A DNA stretch of 64,000 nt from the NCBI GenBank assembly GCA_948144175.1, contig CANXME010000897.1:558001-622000 (forward strand), given 5' to 3'. How positions within the stretch are numbered: position 1 is the first letter of the stretch; each line of letters opens with the position of its first letter. Below are positions 22,403 to 33,500 of this stretch, piece after piece. This DNA comes from Closterium sp. NIES-65. Lineage: Eukaryota > Streptophyta > Zygnematophyceae > Desmidiales > Closteriaceae. The translations under genes were made by a program, and so were the position numbers. Below the pieces are notes generated by a model that did no database searches, had not been told where the DNA came from, and worked only from the letters and a program-made list of their open reading frames with translations.

Positions 22403-23134
22403 CACCCCCATAGCCAAAGTGGGGTGTAATCAGCAGTGCAGGCAAAACAAAACAAGCTCAGGGTGGATCACAATGTCACCACACATTCTGAGCACAAGTT
22501 CAAGAAGAAATAGTTCATAGTTCACAATTATAAGCAAAACTAGTGGTGGTCACAACGGGCAAGTGAGGAGGAGGAGTGAGAGCGAGAGGAGTTGGGAGGC
22601 GACAGCTGAAGCTGCAGACACACGGGCAACAGGAGGCACACTGGCACAGCGGCTACCGGGCGACGCCCCCGGACTACTGGAGTAACTGGCCCCGCGGCTA
22701 AAGTAGCGGCAGACGAGCAACGGACCCACGGGCGGCTGGCACAGCTGGCTACGACTGGGCTACCGGGCGAAGCCCCCGGAATACAGGTGTTGCTGACGAC
22801 AAACTGGCAACCTCCACTCATCCTCCCGCACACAGTCCCACCCCCCTCATACACACCCACTGCTACACCACTAGCTCTACTCCCACACACCCCCCTAGCA
22901 CCACTCCTTCGTCTCCCACACACCCACCCCCCTCAGCGGCAGCTGCAGCAGTGGGAGACGGAGGAGGAGGAGCAGGGGACCGCGCACACCCGCCACCCCC
23001 ATACCCGTCACCCCCATACCCTGAGTGTGCGGTAGGCGAGCTCAGGTGTGCGCGAAGCATGCACAAGCGTGCGGGAAGCAAAATCGGGTGTGCGGGAAGC
23101 GAACTCGGGTGTGCGGTAAGCAAACGCAGGTGTG

Positions 23135-23160
23135 CGGGGAGGGGGGGGGGGGGGGGGGGC
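23135..23160. repeat. Poly-G tract inside element H
   Basis: About 24 G interrupted once by A. It may be length-variable or an assembly weak point. Confidence 0.8.
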
Positions 23161-23667
23161 CGCAGGGCGACACGCGGGTCGACGGGGATGGGCACACCGG
23201 TCGCCGGAGGCGGCGCGCGGGTCGACGGGGCCGCCACTAAGGGCGACAGGGAGCCTCGCGCGGGTTGACGGGGACGCCGCGAAGGGCGACGAGGAGCCGC
23301 ACGCAGGTCGACGGGGACGGGCGTGCGGGTCGACGGAACGCGAAACCGCCGCGTGCGCCCAGGGTGCGCGGTGGGCAGAAAACCGCCACGCGTCCTGAGC
23401 GCATGGCGTGCAGAATACCGCCGCGCGAAGCAGGAAACCGCCGCGCGCCTCGGGGCGCACGGTGGGCAGAAAACCGCCGCACGCACTGAGCGCGCGGTGG
23501 GCAGAAAACCGCCATGCGCCCCGAGCACGTGGCGGGAAGAAAAAAAAACTGCCGCACGCCACGGGGCGTGCGGCATAGAGAGTAGCAGTAGCAGTTGCAG
23601 CGGAAGCAACGAGGTGGTGAGCCCACCCAGAGGATCGATCCAAGGGGATCGACCTGCTCTGATAGCA

Positions 23668-23798
23668 TGTCAAAAGTTAGAAGAAGGAAAGAGGATTGAA
23701 CTAGCAAGAATGAGGATACAAATAGCAAACCCTAGAAGGGTTGTACTCGCTATAGAGCACCCCACTACAGGCTAGAACAATAAGATAATATTCTGACA
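23668..23798 (-). repeat. 5' LTR of element H
   Basis: 131 bp followed on the outside by GTTCT. The inner CA end adjoins the primer site. Confidence 0.9.
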
Positions 23799-24202
23799 GT
23801 TCTGTCCTTGTGTTCGTGTGTCATTTGGTATCGTCATTAGTGCTAGAAAGATTGTCCAATTGTTCCATTCGCCGTACTTATAGACGATTTTGGAATGATT
23901 GGAAACATTTGTTTCCATTTTTCCGGAAGTTGGTGAACAGTGATTTCTTTCAAAATTGATGGGAGAAATTCACTGTTCACGTCAGCAAACTGAAAAGTGA
24001 AAACGAATGTATAAGGTTGCTACGCAACCCAAAAACGTGAGCTGGCGTATGAGCAGTTACGACAACAAGAACAAGGACCAAACGTACTGTACGCGAAACC
24101 CCCCCTTCCACAATTCTCGCCTCGCCCAACCCCTTCCCACACTTCAATCGCGAGAAACAGCACATGTCAGCAGCGAGCTCGATTAATTTCGGGCGACGCT
24201 GA

Positions 24203-24358
24203 TGACGTCAGCACAATTTCTCGCGCGAGAAAAGTGCCTGACGTCAGCAGCGACTTTCGAAATTTCGCACAAATTTCAATGCTAGCGTCATCATCGATAC
24301 CTGAAATTTCGCGCGAAACTCTGACGACGATGACGTCACCGAAACGAAGCTGACGTCA
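24203..24358. promoter_or_regulatory. Cluster of TGACGTCA and E2F-like palindromes
   Basis: Four perfect TGACGTCA octamers (24203-24210, 24239-24246, 24331-24338, 24351-24358), the palindromic core bound by CREB/TGA-type bZIP factors. Between them are a perfect 16-bp palindrome TTTCTCGCGCGAGAAA (24217-24232) and TTTCGCGCGAAA (24307-24318), which contains an E2F-type TTTCGCGC in both directions. No gene is visible beside them (23804-24666 is otherwise without a supported gene), so a regulatory role is inference. Confidence 0.4.
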
Positions 24359-24666
24359 TCACCTCCCTTTTTGTAAAACTGTTCAAATGATACATCAACA
24401 ACATCTATAACTATAAACAAAGAAAACAACCTACAAAATCCAATACTCATATAAATGTTCTTACTATAATATAGAGAAATCAAGTCTACATAAATACCCA
24501 AAAACAATTAAAATCTTCAACTCATCATTCACATAAGGACATAAAAATGGCACCCATATATTTAATCCGAATACGACAAGTAATCAACGTCGTTAATAAA
24601 TCTTTCGGCATGTTACAATTGTTGCTTCGCAACCCTAAGACGATTTAGTCGCCTCTTGTTTGAAGT

Positions 24667-24993
24667 TGTTACGGGTGCAATGAATCGAAGTAGCGAGAAT
24701 TGCACTAAGGTGTCAAACGAGTACAAAATGTAAGCGAAGGCATGAGCGAACATTTATACACGAAACATGCAAACAGTAACGCGGTGCGTGCGAGCTAGCT
24801 AGTGCTACGCTGGAGCGAGGCTCGGGCTAGTCCCGAAGCGTAGGTTGACACGGCCATGCCAGCAGTGCGAGGTTTGGTGAAAACAGTGTGCGCAAAGTCG
24901 GCGAAGCCCCGTTAGCCGTAACGGGCGAACAACGGCTGTTGCTGTACGCGATGTAGTCGGGCTCCGTAAGGAATGCCGAGAAAATTCCTTACA
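24667..24993 (-). repeat. 3' LTR of gypsy element C
   Basis: 327 bp, TGTAAGGAA...TAACA on the minus strand, about 95% like 42397-42675 plus 44984-45038. Preceded in element direction by a long G run (about 24998-25016). Confidence 0.9.
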
Positions 24994-25032
24994 CTACCCC
25001 CCCCCCCCCCCCCCCTCAACAAGCCCCCTCCG

Positions 25033-26588
25033 CTACGTGAGTGCGTGTATATCGCGGAATCCCCGGCTCCTCACGTACACTTGCAGGGCAGGGTGGTTTT
25101 CGATGTTGGCCAGGGGCACCCAGCTGTCCTCAGTTGGCGTGCGATCCTTCCAGCGGACGAGGAATTCAATCCTCTTGAGTCCCATGGGGTGTCGAATCCG
25201 ATGGCTCATGATTTTTTCGGGCTCGATGATCGGCTCCGATGCAGGGCGAGTCATGGATGGCAAGCGGTGGCAAGGCAGTTGGCTTGTGGTTGGGATGTAG
25301 GGGCGAAGCAAGCTGACGTGGAACGTAGGGCTGATATACCAGTGTGTCGGTAACAGTAAGTGCGCGGTTACTGGCGTGATCATGTGGCTGATTTGGAATG
25401 GGCCACAGTAGCGCGGTCGAAGTTTTGGTACGTCGGGCAGTCGCAGATTTTGTGTGTCGAGCAGTACGTAATCCCCTAACTGGTATGTGACTGGGCGGCG
25501 GTGGCGGTCAGCGTTGCGCTTAGCGATGGCGTTTGCTTTTTTAATTACTTCTACGGCTCTGGTGCGGGCAGCTTGCAGAATTTCGGCGAATTGCTGTGCT
25601 CGTGGTGTTGGGTTGTCCGGACTCGGCGTCATGGGCACTGTAGGATTTTGCCCGTAGTTCAGGTAAAAGGGGGAATGCTGCGCCGTCGCTGACGTGGCAT
25701 TATTGTACGCGAACTCGATCAGCGGCACCTGCTGCTCCCAAGTCGTGGGGTCGTCGCACGTGGCACGAATCAACTGCTCCATCGTCCGATTTGTCCGCTC
25801 CGTTTGACCGTCGGTCTCGGGGTGATACGACGAACTGAACTGTAGCCTGGTTCCAAACTGCTCCTAGAGGTTCTTCCAGAAGTTGCTGGTGAACTTCGTG
25901 ACCCTGTTGCTGATAATTGCTGCTGGTATCCCGTGCAGGCGAACAACGGCCGCGATGAACAGACGAGCGGTCTCCTCGGCTCCGATCGACTTTTTGCACG
26001 CAGCGAAGTGTGCCATCTTCGTCAATCTGTCAACGACGACCATCACCGCGTCGTTATCCCCAGGGTTCGAAGGTAACCTTGTGACGAAGTCCATGGTAAC
26101 CTGCTGCCAGGCGCGCTCGGGCGGTGGTATCGGCTGCAATTGACCCGCCTTCTGCTTCCTTGAGCTCTTCATCACCTGACACGTGGGGCACGAGCCCACG
26201 TGCTGCTGTACGTCGGTCAACAGCTCTGGCCAGTAGTAATACTGCTGCAATTGCTGTCGCGTTTTTTCTACCCCAAGATGTCCTGAGGTAATTCCGTCGT
26301 GTGCCTCCTGCAGTAGTAGCTCCCTCAGTAGTGAGTACGCGGGTACCCACATACGGTTGGTGCCTGTTTTTACGTAATAAACTCTAGCTTCTGCTAGTTG
26401 CTGTGAATTTCTGGTCGTGAAGAATGGGTCGGTGCGGTATCCGTGGGTGAATAGGCCTGTTAAAAGTGGGTTGGTCTGGGCGAGTAGGATGGCGTGGAGT
26501 TTGGCGGTAGGGCGGGTGAGTGCGTCGGCGATGTTGGATGCACCTTTCTTGTACGTAACCGTGTAGTGGAAGTTGGACTCGAGGTCAA
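25033..26588 (-). pseudogene. Gypsy RNase H end, integrase and chromodomain (element C)
   Basis: The minus frame opens with the end of RNase H (motif YKKGASNIADALTRP). Next come an H-H-C-C zinc region (HDGITSGH...CPTC), the integrase core and a C-terminal chromodomain (about 25060-25190; FLVRWKDRTPTEDSW), which marks a chromovirus. Decay: TAG at 25864-25866 within the integrase, and the second catalytic position reads SNRVTKF where the family has an Asp. The chromodomain would direct integration to heterochromatin. Confidence 0.85.
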
Positions 26589-27995
26589 GAAGTCAAGCGA
26601 GTGGAGCTCGTAGTCACGCTGAGCGGCGACGTGCAGCAGAACCCGAAGAGTGGTCATCTTCGGGGTCACGGAGAAGGTCTGGAAGAAGTCAACTCCCTCT
26701 CGCTAACTCAAGCCTCGTGCAACGTAACGCGCCTTGAAGACAGGCGGAGAGTCCGGCGGCCGCTTCACCCTGAAAATCCACATGCCACTGACGATGTTCG
26801 CCCCAGGTGGGGGAACCTCGTCGACGTAGGTGCCTGTGGACTTCCAGGAAGCCATCTCTGTGTCCATGGCTGACTGCCACTGAGAGCAGTAGGGACCGGC
26901 CATCGCCTCTACGTAAGAGCGTGGGGTCGGGATGTCTGGTGCATCCGGGTCTCCCTCAGGGGCAACAAGCATGGACACGAGATGGGGCAAAGCGGCAGCA
27001 AAGCACTCAAACTCCTCCTGCCTGTCCTCAAGGACGTCAGTGCCAAGAGCACACTCACCCCCGACGGACGGAGGACAGACAGACTCAGACTCAGCAACTA
27101 GGCTAGCAGCGTAGTCTAGACGACAGCGAGCAGCAAAGTCGACAAGCTCAGCAACTAAGGCAGACGCAGCAGCAGACTCAAAGGAAGGGTCAGTGACAAC
27201 AGTAGCCAAGAGATGCGTGATAGTAGGAATGGTAGCACGAAGAGAGTCTGACCCAGGGTCAGCAAGAGCAGGAAGAGAGGAAGCAGGAGGAGACGGCAGT
27301 GGGACACGCTGTGGAGCAGTGGACGGACAAAGCGCCATCCGGTGAGTGCCTGGGACAGCAGGAAGACGCTGACGCTGGACTCGACTACTAGAGAGAGCAG
27401 TGCGGACAGGCGACTCAGGACGAGACTCAGGCGACGCAGGACGAGACGCAGGCTCACGCCGCCCAGTAAGACCTCCAGTCGGACCAGTGTAAGGAGCAGG
27501 ACCAGGGAGAGAGGAGGCAGACGGTAACGCCGACTACAGCTGGACAGGCGGAGGACACGCTAAGGAGGGAGGAGGAAAAGGAGGAGGAAGCTGACCAAGA
27601 ACCTGCTGAAGGAGCGGAACAAAGTACGGCCGAGATCGAGCAGCGACACCAGAGCCAGCAGGGACACCCGCACCAGGGTCCGCAGCACGAGCAACAGCTC
27701 CAGCGCCCACGTCCTCAGCACCAGCGGCAGCTCCAACGCCCGGGTCCTCAGCACCAGTAGCAGCTCCAACGCCCGGGTCCGCAGCACCAGCGGCAGCTCC
27801 AACGCCTGGGTCCTCAGCACCAGCAGCAGCTCCAACGCCCGGGTCCTCAGCACCAGCAGCGGCTCCAACGCCCGGGTCCTCAGCACCAGCAGCAGCTCCA
27901 ACGCCCGGGTCCTCAGCACCAGCAGCATCTCCAACGCCCGGGTCCTCAGCACCAGCAGCAGCTCCAACAGCAGCGGGGTCCGTAACACGAGGCAC
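26588..27995 (-). pseudogene. Copia linker and N-terminal RT fragment (element A)
   Basis: About 27534-27995 encodes a repetitive Gly/Ala/Glu/Asp/Pro linker (AEDPGVGA repeats). 26703-27338 encodes the RT N-terminal region ([24 protein letters not shown]). A stop at 26703-26705 (Leu-Ser-stop) is followed in frame by the fragment ending LHSLDF. The remaining RT and RNase H are deleted. Confidence 0.8.
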
Positions 27996-28010
27996 GCCAC
28001 TCCGAAGAGT

Positions 28011-29471
28011 TTAGCGCCGCTCGTACCACTCACGGATCCGCTCGCGGGAGGGGAGCTCCCGAACGGGAGAAGAAGCACTAGCACCAGTCCCAGTAGTACG
28101 TCCGGCTCGAGCGGTACCTCTCCGGAGGCTGCAGTACTCTAAGTACCACGCACGCAGCTGCTCCGAGGAGAGGGCTCCTCCAGTTGCAGGACTCCCAGGC
28201 CTAGTACCTCCAGACTCAGAACCCCCAGACTCCGGACTCCGCAGCTCAGCACCACGAGGCTCCACACCCCCAAGCTCAGCACCCTCAAGCTCCACACCCC
28301 CAGGCTCCACACCCCCAGGCTCCACACCCCCTGGCTCCAATCCCCCAGGCTCCACACCCCCAGGCTCAGCACCCCCAGGCTCAGCACCCCCAGCAGGACG
28401 AGAGTCGACAGCTACCTCAACAGGCTCGACCGGGTCTACCTGAGACACACCTGAGGGAGCGGCACCCTGAGGGGGGAGGGGGTCTGCAACAGCAGCACCT
28501 GGCGCAAGGAAGAGAGGCGGGGGGGGGAGCGGGGCAGTGCGGTAGGGGAAGAGGCGGTAGTAGGGGACGGACTCGTCAAAAGTGACGTCCTGGGAGGGCA
28601 AGACTCGGCGCGAGGTGGCGTGGTAAAACTGCCAACTAGACGCGTCTGGGACAAAGCCGAGGAAGACGCAATGAACAGCACGGGAGGAGAGCTTGTCCGC
28701 AGACGAATCGCGGACAAAAGCTCGAGACCCCCAGACCCGGAAACGCGACGCATCGCCAACCTCCCCCGTCCACAGCAGCGTGGGCGAGGTCTCCGGCAAG
28801 GAGACACGGGGCCAGAGGTTGAGCTGATGCGCAGCGTACCGGACCGCAAACGGCCACAGAAAGTGGGGGGCAGCCGCATGGATCAAGGAGGTACGGGCGA
28901 CCTCCATGACCAGGCCAATGCGGCGCTCCGCAACCCCATTCTGCTGTGGAGAAGCCGGAAGCGTGAACGACTGCTCAATGCCGTGCTCAGCACAGTAGGC
29001 TGCCAAGAGGTCGGAGGAGAACTCACCACCTCTGTCAGAGTGCAAGCGCAGGACAGGAAAGTCCGAGTGAAAACGCTCGCTAAGCTGGAGACGGGCTCTG
29101 CGTATCCAAGGGATCAAGACATCAGGGACCTCACCCTTGGTGCGCAAGGGGAAGACCGTGGTGTAGCGCGAGTAGTCGTCAACAACTATCAGGAAGTACC
29201 TCTCCTGACCCTGACCACGGACGCGGGCTGGGCCCCGCACGTCCATGTGGAGTGTCTGCAAGGGAGCAGTCGTCGGGGGGAACGAGGAGGAGTGAGGAGC
29301 GGCGCGCTGCCGTCCCTCGACACAGGGGAGACAGGTAGGAGCAGGCGAGGGTGGGAGGGCAGGAAGGACCCTGGGAAGGCTAGAGACAAGGTACCGGGAG
29401 TGCATGGTATGAAGTTGTTGTACAGACGGGTGGCCAAGGCGGTGGTGCCAGAGGACAGTCTCGTGTGCCAA
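28011..29471 (-). pseudogene. Copia integrase (element A)
   Basis: Integrase with HHRLGH and CLPC zinc ligands, the [17 protein letters not shown] segment holding the first Asp, HSDRGGEF (second Asp) and PQQNGVAERRIG (Glu). The catalytic triad is intact. A Gly/Glu/Pro repeat region follows (about 28150-28400), then a stop at 28011. Upstream a TAG near 29501 separates it from the protease region. Each break looks like a point mutation. Confidence 0.82.
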
Positions 29472-29498
29472 AGAGCGACACGAGCAGGGGGCGGACAG

Positions 29499-30230
29499 CT
29501 AACCTGACGCGGACGCGGACGTAGTCGAAGCAACCTGAGGGGACTCAGTAGTCAGTGTGTACAGGTCCGACCCCGGCTGCTGAGTGAAGGTAGCAAGGTG
29601 ACGGCCCGTACGAGCACACGTGCAGTGTGTCACGCGCTCGTAGGCAGGGGTGAACTGGTGAACACCCCCGTCCTGGAGTGCACATCCTGCCACCAAGTTC
29701 GTAGAGAACGAGGGGAGGTGGAGACCTGACAGTGTGCCCGACGGGACCATAGGGCAGGGAAGGACAGTGGAAGAGGTCGCAATGACCGGACCCCCAGAGG
29801 GGTCAGCAAGGGAGACAGCAACTGGCCGAGCAAGCGGCTCAAGGGCAGTGCGGTCACGAAAAAAGCAGCGAGAAGCACCTGAGTCCAGTGTGAAGGTGTG
29901 CAGTGCGGCAGTCGACGCAGTACCAAGGGGGGGAGACACACGAACACCTAGAGCAGCAGCCTCACCAGCACCTGGGGTAGCCGACACGCGAGTACCTGGA
30001 GTGGCAGACGCACTGGCCCTAATGCCCGGGTCGGGCGGCACACACAAGTACTCAGCACCCTCTCCACTAGTAGACATCACATACATGGCAGATAGAATAG
30101 CATCAAAGTCTAGAGCATAGATATCAATCCCCTTCTTCAGGAGATCAAGCCAGCGGGGCAGCTTAGTGGCCTGAGGGAACTGAACACGCCAAGCGTCGTC
30201 GAGACGAGAGAAGCAGCGCTGTGTGGCGTG
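29499..30230 (-). pseudogene. Copia Gag end and protease (element A, 3' of insertion B)
   Basis: Continues the gag frame interrupted by B. Begins at the end of the zinc motif (TQRCFSRLDDAW) and includes the aspartic protease motif DSGASRCFFRD near 29870. The open frame extends artificially into B's LTR; that part is not Copia A. Confidence 0.8.
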
Positions 30231-30232
30231 GG

Positions 30233-30364
30233 TGTGGAAACAAAGAACGAGAATGAAATGACTATGAACGAAGTGAGTACAAATAGGAAACCCTAATTGG
30301 GTTGTACCCCCTATGGGATACCCCACTATAGCCTACAGAAACAAGTAAGCTATAAGTTCTGACA
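30233..30364 (-). repeat. 3' LTR of element B
   Basis: 132 bp, no difference from 37488-37619 noticed. The outer flank is GTGGG. Confidence 0.95.
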
Positions 30365-30561
30365 CACCCCCATAGGCAAAGTGGGGGAGAACAAGGGGTC
30401 ACAAGACCAGTCAAGCAAAGCAAAGCAAAGCTCAGGGTGGATCACAAAGTCACCACGCATTCCGAGCACAAGTTCAAAGGCCACAAGGCCAGTTTACATG
30501 CAAGATCATATATAGAGATATACAAGAGCAAGAGTATATATATGCGAAAGTACAAGCAAGG

Positions 30562-33500
30562 TCAAGAGGAGAGCAAGTGAGGCAAGACAGGCACAAGACC
30601 CAACTGCGTGCAGCAACGCTGATGATCACAAGGCGCAAGTGCCTTGGTGAAGACATCAGCAGTGTTGGCCTCAGAGGCCACGTACGCAAGTCGCAGCTGT
30701 CCACGCTGCTGTAGCTCACGAGCAAGAAAGTAGCGAAGAGCAATGTGCTTCGTTCTGTGCTCCAATCGCTGCTCTCGACACAAGGCCAGCATGGCCTTGT
30801 TGTCTACGTACAGGACTGGAGGAGAACGAGGCTGCTCTCCAAGGTCGGTCAGCAGGTAGGTGAGCCAGCGTAACTCCTGTGCAGCCATAGCCCCAACGTA
30901 GATCTCAGCCTCACAACTGGAGCCGAGAACAGAAGACGAGCGGGTAGCCCGCCACGAGACAGAGCCGGAACCAAGGCTGAAGGTGTAACCCTGTGACGAC
31001 CGCTGCGTAGCCTGGTCGTCAGCCCAAGAAGCGTCTGCGTGCCCAGTGAGGACCACTGGACTGCGCCCTCCAAGCACTAGCCCCATGCCCGACGTACTGC
31101 ACAAGTAGCGCAACACCCTCTTCGCTGCAGCCATGTGCTCTGGTCGGTGTCTCCCAGGAGCAACAAAGCGTGCGAGAATGCTAAGAGGGTATGCGAGGTC
31201 AGGTCGTGTGCAGGTCATCAGGTACATGAGGCAGCCAACAAGCTCTGCAAACGGGCCACTCGACTCTACGGACTCATCCGAAGGCAGAGCTGAGAGCGAG
31301 TGGCGAGTAGGCAGAGGAGTGGCCTGAGGCAAGGAGTACGTGAAGCCGAAGCGCTGAAGGACCTGCTGCACCATGTGTGACTGAGTCAGGGTAATGGTGC
31401 GGCGTGCTCTGTCCCGGGTGATCTGCAAGCCAAGGTAGCTGCGCAGTTCACCCAGGTCAGTGCACGTGTGTCTCTTCTGCAGCTCGGACTTCACGTAGGC
31501 GAGTCCAGCAGTGTCAGCTGTGGCAAAGACCAAGTCGTCGACGTACACGAGGATGTAGAACGGCGGCAGAGAGGTGTCGGTGCGCAGAAACAGCGACGGG
31601 TCGGCAGTGGAAGGAGCAAACCCAAGTGCCGCGAGCGTAGTCCTCAGTGTGTCGTGCCACTCACGTGGCGCCTGGCGGAGACCGTAGACTGGACGCCGGA
31701 GACTCCACTGGGTACCAGGAGGGAAAGACCCAGTGAAGCCAGGTGGGCGACGCAGCCAGATCTCCTCGTGCAGGCTGCCCTGCAAGAAAGCTGTGCTGAA
31801 GTCGAGAGAGTGCAGCTCGTAGTCACGGTGAGCAGCAACGTGTAGCAGAACCCGAAGAGTGGTCATCTTCGGGGTGGGGGAGAAGGTCTGAAAGTAGTCA
31901 ACCCCCTGCCGCTGACTGAAGCCACGAGCCACGTAACGCGCCTTGAAGACAGGCGGAGAACCCGGCGGCCGCTTCACCCTGAAAATCCACATGCCACTGA
32001 CGATGTTCGCCCCAGGAGGGGGAACAGCGTCAACGTAGGTGCCTGTGGACTTCCAGGAAGCCATCTCTGCATCCATAGCTGCCTGCCACTGAGAGGAGTA
32101 GGGACCCTCTATCGCCTCCGCGTAAGAGCGCGGAGTCGGGATGTCTGGTGCATCCGGGTCTCCCTCAGGGGCTAGCAGTACAGACGCGAGACGAGGTGAA
32201 GCGGCGGCCAGACACTGGAACTCCTCCTGCCTGTCCTCAAGGACGTCCGTGCCAAGGGCACACTCACCCCCGACGGACGGAGGACAGGCGGACTCAGACT
32301 CAGTGACAAGACGAGCAGCGTAGTCTAGACGACAGCGCGCAGCAAAGTCGACAAGCTCAGTGACAAGGGCAGACGCAGCAGACGACTCGAAGGAGGGGTC
32401 AGTGACAGCAGTAGCCAGGAGACGCGTGACAGTAGGACTGGCAGCACGAAGAGCGTCCGACTCCGGGTCGGCAAGAGCAGGAAGAGAGGAAGCAGGAGGA
32501 GAAGGCAAAGGGGCACGCAGAGGAGCAGTGGACGGACGCAGTGACATCCGGTGCGTGCCAGGGACAGGAGGAGGACGCTGACGCGACCCGCGACCACTAG
32601 CGCGCTCAGTACGAACAGGCGACACAGGACGAGACGCAGGCTCACGACGCTCAGTAAGACCTCCAGTCGGACCAGCGTAGGGAGAAGGAGCAGGCAAAGG
32701 GGAGGCAGGCTGTAGCTGTGGCTGTGACCGGACAGGCTGCGGACCCTCTAAGGGAGGAGGAGGAGGTGTAAGACCAAGAACCTGCTGCAGGAGCGGAACG
32801 AAGTACGGTCGGGGCCGCGCGGCGACGCTAGAAACAGCAGGAACAGCACCAGCAGCCCCGGCAGGAGCACCCACTCCAGCAGCACCTCCAGCAGCACCAC
32901 CAGAAGCTCCAGAACCTCCAGCCGCAGCACCAGGAGCACTGTCAGTCGAGCCGCCAACGGCAGGCTCAGCGCCAACACCCTCAGCAGGACCAGCTCCAGG
33001 AGAACTCTCAGACTCAGCAGCTCCAGCACCCACAGTACGAGCGCCGGCGGGGCGCGCAGCAGCAGTGCCCTCTGCAGCCGAAGAACCACCAGCACCAGCA
33101 GCACGCCTCCAGCGCCCGGCAAACCACTCACGCAGCTCCTGTGGGGAGAGTGGCTCCCGGCGAGACGAAGCACCCCCAGGCACAGCACCTCCAGGCTCAG
33201 CACCCCTAGACACAGCACCCCCAGGCACGGCACCCCCAGGCTCAGCACCCCCAGGCCCAGCACCCCCAGGCACAGCACCCCCAGACTCGGCACCTCCAGG
33301 CTCAGCACCCCCAGGCACAGCACCCCCAGGCTCAGCACCCCCAGGCTCAGCACCCCCAGACTCGGCACCTCCAGGCTCAGCACCCCCAGACTCCGCACCC
33401 CCAGGCTCAGCTCCCTCAGCAGCACCAGAGTCACCAGTGACCTCGACAGGCTCGACCGCGTCTACCTGGGACACACCTGAAGGGGCAGGACCCTGAGGGG

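Larger units (their letters stand above)
22272..23798 (-). mobile_element. Non-autonomous LTR retrotransposon H (1.5 kb)
   Basis: Two 131-bp LTRs (22272-22402, 23668-23798) that look identical, flanked by GTTCT target duplications (22267-22271, 23799-23803). The minus-strand primer site after the 5' LTR reads TGCTATCAGAGCAGG, a one-base variant of the usual initiator-Met site. The 3' part (about 22403-22510) is homologous to the 3' untranslated regions of B, F and G, including the purine tract and the CTCAGGGTGGATCACAA block. The internal 1.1 kb has no gag, protease, integrase or RT. It is probably mobilised in trans by the autonomous Copia elements. Confidence 0.88.

Noticed and set aside
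22863..23673. 220-250-codon frames inside element H
   Set aside because: GC-rich low-complexity sequence with no similarity to gag or pol; frames overlap in several registers.
24244..24507. 87-codon minus-strand frame over the TGACGTCA cluster
   Set aside because: Short, no domain, AT-rich tail; the palindromes are a better-supported feature.
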